Assembly: GCA_019787685.1 (NCBI GenBank) | Contig: JAHNUO010000030.1 | Span: 248,001-312,000, forward strand | Direction: 5' to 3' | Source of the DNA: Chiua virens | Lineage: Eukaryota; Basidiomycota; Agaricomycetes; Boletales; Boletaceae | Length of the DNA stretch: 64,000 nt | In this document: one piece after another, positions 57,651 to 64,000 of the stretch | How positions within the stretch are numbered: the first letter of the stretch is position 1 | How the letters are laid out: each line of letters starts with the position of its first letter | Translations under genes and position numbers: made by a program | Notes under the pieces: generated by a model | The model's database searches: none | What the model was told of the DNA's origin: nothing | The model's input: only the letters and a program-made list of their open reading frames with translations

Positions 57651-57897
57651 AAGGTTTTCGTATGGTATAAAGTTTGAGAGGCACCCGAACGTCCCTGCAA
57701 GGGCTGCGTGACGTGGTCTAGCCAATGCTAAGTATGAATAAGGAGCATAAAAATAAAATAAAAGAGTCCAAGGCAAAATGGGCGCAGATACAGCAATCCG
57801 GATGAGTTTGCACAAGCAGATAGATCAGGATCGGGATCGGGTGATGACAGGGTGCGGAAACGTGCTATGCGAGCACAGGGAATACCTATTCCCTACA
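57651..57897 (-). repeat. Solo LTR-A, part 2 (5' side), split by G2
   Basis: Continues 49414-49782 after removal of G2 and one AGAAG; ends ATACCTATTCCCTACA. Flanks GCGG and GTGC are not a clear duplication. Confidence 0.85.
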
Positions 57898-58194
57898 GTG
57901 CCACAGTGAAACTAGCTGCCAAGGCAAGTGGCGAGAATGAAGGCAAAGCAGCCATAACAGAAGACCAGATGTGAACGAGGGGAACTTGAATAGTAAACAA
58001 CAGGAACGCAGATGAACAAATGCAAGAAGAAAGCGGATTAAAACAAGGTAAGGACACATTTGTAGGTAGAATGAGCAGTTGAAAGGTGCCTGCACAAACA
58101 TTTGGATGTTTTATGGGCCTTGGGAGTACGCAAACGGCAGCAATCCAGATATGACCAGTTAGGACTGCCTCAGCCGGTGGATCATGACAATTCC

Positions 58195-58809
58195 TTACAA
58201 ACTGGTTGACACTTGACCTAAAATGTTAGTCTTGTGCAGATATGAAACAAAAATAGATAAAAATGAATGTCTAGCACGGTCAGGGTACAGCCAAGGTGGC
58301 TCATGTACGCTGCAGATCGAAACAATATTATTGGCTGGTAATTCCTGACTCAGTATAATAGTGGTCCACAGACCAAGCAGCTGTAGTAGAAAAAGGGAGA
58401 ATGATTGATGCAAATGGGGGATGGGTTGATAGGGAGTGTTTGAGAGTGATTTCAGAGGAATGGGATGAGAGACCAGTTCGGTTGTGAGACCGAGTGCAGA
58501 CATGGCAGCGGGGGTATTTCGTAGAAGAGAAATGGTGGGGCTAATTATGGGTTCAATCAATCCATCGTATGGATCATCCAAATCATGATCAGTTTCGATT
58601 GAATGCAGTGCCATGTTGTGTACTACCAGCTGAGTTGATACCGAATATGACAGAGTGTCCGGTTCAATGTCAAGGAGGTCACAAGGACAGGCTGACCACA
58701 CATCTGTGATGCTGAGAGGTGTTGTGATGACAGTCATGCGAGGTGCAATCGGGATTGAGAGTGGTGAGACCAGTTCGGTTAACATGGTCAGGTCGATAGT
58801 GTAATCCAT
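58195..58809 (-). CDS. ORF of unknown function inside element B
   Basis: 204 residues beginning 'MDYTIDLTMLTELVSPLSIP', rich in Leu/Ile/Ser/Thr, without zinc knuckle or protease motif. Located 3' of the gag relic. In style it resembles the Ser/Pro/Thr-rich C-terminal region of the family-A gag ORF. No function assigned. Confidence 0.35.
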   Translation of the reverse strand: MDYTIDLTMLTELVSPLSIPIAPRMTVITTPLSITDVWSACPCDLLDIEPDTLSYSVSTQLVVHNMALHSIETDHDLDDPYDGLIEPIISPTISLLRNTPAAMSALGLTTELVSHPIPLKSLSNTPYQPIPHLHQSFSLFLLQLLGLWTTIILSQELPANNIVSICSVHEPPWLYPDRARHSFLSIFVSYLHKTNILGQVSTSL

Positions 58810-58989
58810 CAGTCATTCAGTAACCGATGATCATGATGACAGAGCAACACACGGGTTGATGTCCATAACCAGTGTGATAACTACAGAACTAGACAAGTAG
58901 GCGGCCCTTGGATTGATGGCAAAATAAAAATGGATGAAGGAATGGGTTGGTTATACAGAAGTGGATTGTAAAGGTCAGGTAGCAAAAGA

Positions 58990-59580
58990 GAAGGCGATCA
59001 AAGGGGGAGCAAAAGTGTAGGGGTAAAATGAGAATGTGATCCTGATAAAAGAAACTCGGCTGCATCACAAACGTCATCAAGCGCATACAAGGCATCCAGG
59101 TGGATATCCGGTCGCAGGATTGCTAACCGTCGACGAATCTCATACTGTAAATTGACCGGAAAACCACTAAGAAAAAGAAAATCTTGATCAAGGGTAGCTA
59201 TTTGTTGTCAGGTGAGAAGGAATGATGATATTTTTGTAAATTCTTGAATATACTTCCCCAGCTCGTTAAGGAAGCACCTCAACTTGGATTGATAGTAATT
59301 GACGAGGTTCTGGAGATCCTTGAAGCAGTACTGGTTATTGAGTTCTGGGTAGAGTGTCTTGATGGATATAATGAACACCTGCCAATCTGGTGGATCAGTA
59401 ACCACTTCAGGTAGGATCTCCCAAAGGTCATGTACACTGGGGTTGACGTAATGCAATGCATACCATACTCTCTTCGATTGGGGCAGTTCAACCCATGTGC
59501 AAAGAAAGTCAATGTAGTCTAGATATGGCTGGAGATGGGAAGCTTTTCTGCTGAAGGTTGGTGCATCCGGGGTGCCTCAA
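58990..59580 (-). pseudogene. Gag of element B, one in-frame TGA
   Basis: Capsid-type Retrotrans_gag domain: 'LDYIDFLCTWVELPQSKRVW', 'HDLWEILPEVVTDPPDWQ', 'LQNLVNYYQSKLRCFLNELG', 'KYIQEFTKISSFLLT', TGA at 59208-59210, then in frame 'DFLFLSGFPVNLQYEIRRRL' and 'LYALDDVCDAAEFLLSG'. This order is that of gag proteins of large agaricomycete gypsy elements. No zinc knuckle follows. Confidence 0.65.
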
Positions 59581-59900
59581 TATGGCATCTGGGTTATGCT
59601 AGCAGCAATCATGATGGATGAAAATGGTGTTGGTTGATTATCTGATGCACTTGTGACCTTCATAGCTAAGGGCGGATGAATCATGAGACATGGAGGAAAG
59701 GTTAGTAGTGGCACAGGGATGCAAGCAGGGTGAGCAGTGACTAAAAGTCAGAAGGTATTGTAACCAGGTCCAAAAAAAAAAATAAGGTTTGTGAAACCAG
59801 ATAAGGCACAGGTCAGGGACGGATGTAGGCAATGTGTGCAGCAAGTGAAGGAAGAGCAATGGGAGAGCAAAGACGTCCAAATCCAAACCTTCTGAAATCA

Positions 59901-59919
59901 CCCCTTGCAGTAGGCTCCA
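59901..59919 (-). promoter_or_regulatory. tRNA-type PBS of element B
   Basis: Minus strand TGGAGCCTACTGCAAGGGG, two bases from the LTR; shares TGGAGCC and position with family A. Confidence 0.6.
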
Positions 59920-59921
59920 GT

Positions 59922-60627
59922 TGTAAAAAACAAATATAAGGTGAAATGAAGAAAGGTGGGGTGATAAGTTCGTCCCAAGGGGGGTTATACTTGAAGGAAT
60001 GAAGGATTTGGGTTTGTCTAGGAGTCCTAGAGGCTGCTGAACGATCCGGAATGAAAAGCGGTCAATGAAAAAGTATCCAGGTGGAGTCAAGGTGATGAGA
60101 GGATTGATTCGAGTAGATGAGATGCAAAGGAACAATAGGATGAGGTAAAAGGAAAGCTATCCAGCTCACTCACACATGGGAGAGTAGGCAGGAGATCTCC
60201 TGAATGCAGAAAGATAATGTTTTATGTTAGAAAACATGGTTTTATAGTCCTGGGCACAACCCAGGACTGTTAAAGGCAATCTGATCCTAGGTAAGTATAC
60301 AGGATCAATGTAGGGTGAGTATTTAAGACAGGAGTGTCAAACCTTATAGATAACAAAAGGAAAGGAAGGTATTATGATAGTAACAACATTAATAAGGCCA
60401 AATCAAATAGAACAAGTCAAATCAGATGAAGCAGAATACGTACAATGAAACCAGATTGGATCATGTTGACTCGAATTGGACTCAGATTGGATTCGGATGA
60501 TCTGTAAACACTAGGCATGAAATCGGGCTGGCATGAAGTTGATGGCGGATGAGATGGGAGGTGATAGGACATGATGAAGAGCGAGGAAAAGGTATCCTAC
60601 AACCATAAGGAGTATCTAACTCCTACA
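59922..60627 (-). repeat. LTR-B, minus orientation (5' LTR of element B)
   Basis: 706 bp inverted copy of 48510-49214; plus strand starts TGTAAAAAAC and ends ACTCCTACA. Diverged from the other copy. Confidence 0.8.
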
Positions 60628-62477
60628 GCACTTCCTTGCCTTCTATGTTCCTTAGCTAGTTCTGTGCAATTCAGCATACTTCTAAGTCTCCACTCGGTGT
60701 GAAGCTTCTCTCTCACAGTCGAAGACCTTCAGCATCGTCAGATAGAGCCCTCTTCCTAACGGACATCACTGCTCTAAGCTGAATCTCTCTTGCTAGCTGA
60801 AGGTGTGGGTGAGTTATCACTGCCTGACAGCTAAGCTGTATACAAGGACTAGTGATTGTATGCTCTCACATAACAAAAACCTCCACAATTTCTTTCCAAA
60901 AATTGACAATGTTGTCCACATCATCCTCACAATCACACTCTTTCAACAGCCTGTTCATCTGCTATGTTCCTTCAACCTGGGTCTACTTAAAAGTGATTTC
61001 TGTAGCCCCTACTTATTCTTGCTGCTTTACAATCACTACAATGCTTGCAACTTCACTCTTGATGAGCTGCAGGCCACAGCTGAAGCTCTCATACAGTATG
61101 TAACATTGTGCACTCCATGGCATATTCTAACAACCACTCTCACCACAGGCTGAATGAAATCATTTTATACAATTAAAAAATTTAGTATCCACACTTTATC
61201 AACTCAGAATCTTCTATTATTGTAGAACAATAACAGATGTCAGTGGTAACAGAATGAACGACACTACATATTCATGTCTGTCAATACGTTGTGAATTTTG
61301 CTAACTAGTCAACAATGATTTTGTAGTTGTACAGTTTATTCACCTACAGACTGACTTGCCTTACTGCTGGAGCTATGGGGTCCAGGTTTGCCCGAAGGGC
61401 CATTTGAATTGTGTTGTAGTAAGATAGGTGTGAGAGGAACTTAATCAGATGAGATGGTAGTCAAGAGGCAGGAATTAATTAGGAGTCTCCTATTGACAGA
61501 TGACATGTAGCTACAGTTGGCATCAGGTCGAGTGAGGATTGCCATTGTTTGGCATAATCAAAGGACCTCGAGTCCAACAAATTGTAATGGAGTCAGGGGC
61601 TGGTGGCCGTTACGATTACATGCCCAAATTAGGTTTACCCTAAGTGAACAATTGACGGAATTTGTTAACAAAATAATTTGTAGATAATATGTAAAGATAG
61701 GTATGATGTGCCTGGATCAATGTAATCACTGTCTGTGGTGTGGTAATATGACATATGTGTGACATAACATGCTGGATGTCTGGCAGATGTCAAAAGACAG
61801 CTCTGGGGATCATCTAAATGACGACCAGACAATGTCCCATTTTATATCACTGTAATGTTAGATGGATCAGTGCAACAAACTAGGTAAGATACTTGGCTAA
61901 TCATATATAGAAATGAGTTACCAATCACTGAGAGTGTGTACACTGTGTGATTAAAATGTTTTGTTAGGATAATCAAGCCTCAAGTAATTGTGCTAAGTAC
62001 AAAAATACTCTATATATTTGACTGAGAGTCTGAATATAGCGTAGGTCTTTTAGCCTAATGGTTATATGTTGTGTGGGTCTCTTTCTTCAATGGTGTGGTT
62101 CGAATCATGCTTGTTGCACTTTTTTTACAGTATATTTTTAGGGCTTGCTACCTACTAGCTGTGGGAAAGTGTACCCAAACGCAGCGTACATTTTGAAGCC
62201 AGGCTGACAAATCCATTTCTGAGGTCCATTCAACGTTACCAACCCTTGGGTGTGTAGGTAATGCATTACACAAAGTTACTATTCCCTTCTTTTAACAAGC
62301 AGCCTGGGCTTGAGTCGCCGTGGGTCACGTCAAGCAATGTGTCCGAGTCGTCAAGCAATGCCGTTACTATTCAGAATCGTGATTAGTAGTCTGGTGGACC
62401 AGCCCGTCTGTCTATGAGGTAAAGGGCAGTGAACATTTCGTTGCACACGCCATCTGTCTCGCTCGCTTCCTTTTATC
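60628..62477. other. Intergenic upstream of G-alpha, mostly unassigned
   Basis: AT-rich. Contains a 116-residue ORF (60803-61153) without recognisable similarity, and the Pol III-like unit at 62040-62127. The last 300 bp should hold the G-alpha promoter. Confidence 0.4.
62040..62127 (+). ncRNA. tRNA-like Pol III unit (pseudo-tRNA or SINE head)
   Basis: A-box-like TAGCCTAATGG at 62051-62061, B-box GGTTCGAATCA at 62097-62107, T7 terminator at 62120-62126. The flanking acceptor and T-stem bases do not pair, so it is not a functional tRNA. Confidence 0.35.
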
Positions 62478-63914
62478 ATGGGCAATTGTATCTCTTCCCA
62501 GGACGGGGCTCAGAAGGAAAGATCTGATGCAATCGACCGCCAGCTCGAAGAGGATTCCAGGAGGCTTAGAAAGGAGTGCAAGATATTACTCCTTGGTCAG
62601 TCTCCCTGCCAGCACTTGGTGCCTCTTTCTTCCTGTGCCGACCTAACCCTTGTTCTAGGATCAAGCGAGTCTGGCAAATCCACGATTGTTAAGCAAATGA
62701 AGATTATCCACCAGAACGGTTTCACTGACGAAGAACTTTTGACCTACCGGTCAATTATATATTGAAACACACTCGATAGTGCACAAGCTACAATTCTCGC
62801 AATGCGCAAGCTTGGCCTTGACTGCATTCACCCACATAATCATGTACGTCTTGAGTCATTCTTCGTTTTCTATCCATTGACCCTTAGGCTTCATTCCTGC
62901 CATTCTCAGGTCAATGCCGAACGCATCTTTGACTACCGAATTGACCCATCACCCTCGTTCGAATTTTCTCCCGAGATCGCCGAAGCTATTGACCAATTAT
63001 GGAAGGACCCAATAATTCCACAGCTTATGGACCATACTAGCCAGTTTTACCTCATGGACAGCGCGGTTTAGTAAGTATTGTCATCCTTCATGTCCAACCC
63101 CCTCTGATTCCATTTCCTCAGTTTCTTCACCGATGTATTGCGCATAGGTGCACCCAAGTACCTTCCAACCGAGAACAACGTTCTACGAGCTCATCTAAAG
63201 TCAACAGGTATTACCGAAACTCGATTCATGATGGGACAACTTCAGTACGTCTCATCGTTCCCCTTTCCTTCCCTCTCATCTCAACCTCATCTAGGATACA
63301 TATGTTTGACGTTGGAGGCCAACGCCCCGAACGAAAGAAATGGATACATTGTTTCGAAAGCGTAACGAGCATCATTTTCTGCACAGCCCTGAGCGAGTAC
63401 GATCAAGTCTTGCTGGAGGAGAAGAACCAGGTAAGTCCCAAGTCCGCTATTTACAGCCGAGCTTTAACCATGCTTCGTAGAATCGGATGGCCGAATCTCT
63501 CATACTCTTCGAATCCGTAATCAACTCTCGGTGGTTTTTGAGAACGTCGATCATATTGTTCCTCAACAAGATCGATGTGTTTAAAACCAAGCTACCAAAG
63601 GTGTGTTTCCCAAAAAATCGAGTTTTTCATCCCTCGTATCCCGCCAGGTCCCACTGGAGAGATATTTCCCAGAGTACTCTGGCGGTGCGGATCTAAGCAA
63701 GGCCGCTAAATATATCCTCTGGAGATTCATGCAAACGAATCGTGCACGCCTCTCAGTTTATCCTCAGTACGTTTCAAATCTTTATAGCCTCGATTGGCTC
63801 ATGCTGGCGATCAGTCTAACACAAGCAACGGACACGACAAACATTCGTTTAGTATTCGCGGCGGTGAAGGAAATGATCCTACAGAATGCGCTAAAAAATT
63901 CAGGCATTTTGTAG
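62478..63914 (+). pseudogene. Heterotrimeric G-protein alpha subunit with one in-frame TGA
   Basis: GTP-binding signalling subunit coupling seven-helix receptors (pheromone, nutrient) to effectors at the plasma membrane. ATG 62478 gives 'MGNCISS' with the myristoylation Gly2 and palmitoylation Cys4. P-loop '[15 protein letters not shown]' after intron 1; helical domain 'EIAEAIDQLWKDPIIPQLM', '[20 protein letters not shown]'; switch I 'STGITETRF'; switch II '[19 protein letters not shown]'; '[14 protein letters not shown]' (NKxD); 'RFMQTNRAR'; '[18 protein letters not shown]'; C-terminus 'NALKNSGIL', lacking the Cys modified by pertussis toxin. Eight exons keep phase. TGA at 62763-62765 interrupts 'YRSIIY-stop-NTLDSAQA', where Lys or Arg is expected. 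Without that codon the protein would be complete at about 350 residues. Confidence 0.88.
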
Positions 63915-64000
63915 CTTGACGTCCTTGACTACCGTTTCTTTTCTATCCCCTTTTCTTCTTCACTGTTTCCGTTGTGTTACGAGTCGTGTCGCTATCTATT

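Larger units (their letters stand above)
57898..60627 (-). mobile_element. LTR element family B, 5' part
   Basis: 5' LTR-B (59922-60627), PBS, gag relic, and a further minus-strand ORF down to 57898, where a solo LTR-A begins. No reverse transcriptase or integrase is seen in the remaining 2 kb, so it is either gag-only like family A or truncated. Confidence 0.6.

Noticed and set aside
49410..57901. Target duplication for the solo LTR-A split by G2
   Set aside because: GCGG versus GTGC differ at two of four positions, so it cannot be claimed.

Overview
This 64 kb window is fungal nuclear DNA from a filamentous basidiomycete, most likely an Agaricomycete. The evidence is many spliceosomal introns of about 45-60 bp with GT-AG borders, two copies of the basidiomycete Plavaka (CACTA-like) DNA transposon, Tf1/sushi-type Ty3-gypsy chromoviruses, and host genes whose closest recalled relatives are basidiomycete (a SelO/Fmp40 homologue, an IBTK-like ankyrin-RCC1-BTB protein, a G-protein alpha subunit, a UBL3-like ubiquitin fold, a Chs3-type chitin synthase). 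A link to the Rhizoctonia/Ceratobasidium group is only an impression.

Layout. 1-3.2 kb: a Plavaka transposase running in from the left edge, exons all open. 4.8-6.1 kb: a decayed chitin synthase. 6.9-10.2 kb: two tandem minus-strand paralogues of unknown function with oppositely charged tails, followed divergently by an intact ATP-grasp-like gene (10.3-12.4 kb). 13.5-15.4 kb: a small ORF and a conserved basidiomycete protein. 15.6-28.7 kb: a run of recognisable host genes almost all of which carry lesions: SelO (two in-frame stops), a GH79 fragment joined to the first exons of a CCDC25-like gene, an RBM25-like gene (two frameshifts and a stop), an IBTK-like gene (one TGA) and a UBL3-like gene (one frameshift).

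29.5-60.6 kb is a nested transposon cluster. A second Plavaka copy (minus strand) is split by a gag-only LTR element (family A, 31233-36221), whose 3' LTR is itself interrupted by a solo LTR-A. To its right, an old gypsy element (G3) has a second gypsy (G1, 37494-45821, target duplication GAAGC) inserted in its LTR; G1 carries a solo LTR-A in its integrase. A solo LTR-A at 49414-57897 is split by a young gypsy (G2, 49783-57645, target duplication AGAAG, LTRs differing at one base that I could find). A family-B element with a gag ORF follows (57898-60627). 62.5-63.9 kb holds a G-alpha gene with one in-frame TGA.

Main points. G1 and G2 share three features. First, a 12-nt primer-binding site is complementary to the LTR segment about 32 nt downstream of a TATA box, as in Tf1 self-priming. 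Second, a GGGTTTT slippery heptamer lies directly on the gag stop codon, with pol in the -1 frame. Third, pol carries a ~440-residue extension after the chromodomain that contains two zinc knuckles. Outside the transposons, host genes are peppered with stops that C-to-T changes would explain, suggesting a decaying, hypermutated or duplicated segment; this is inference and needs reads and expression data.
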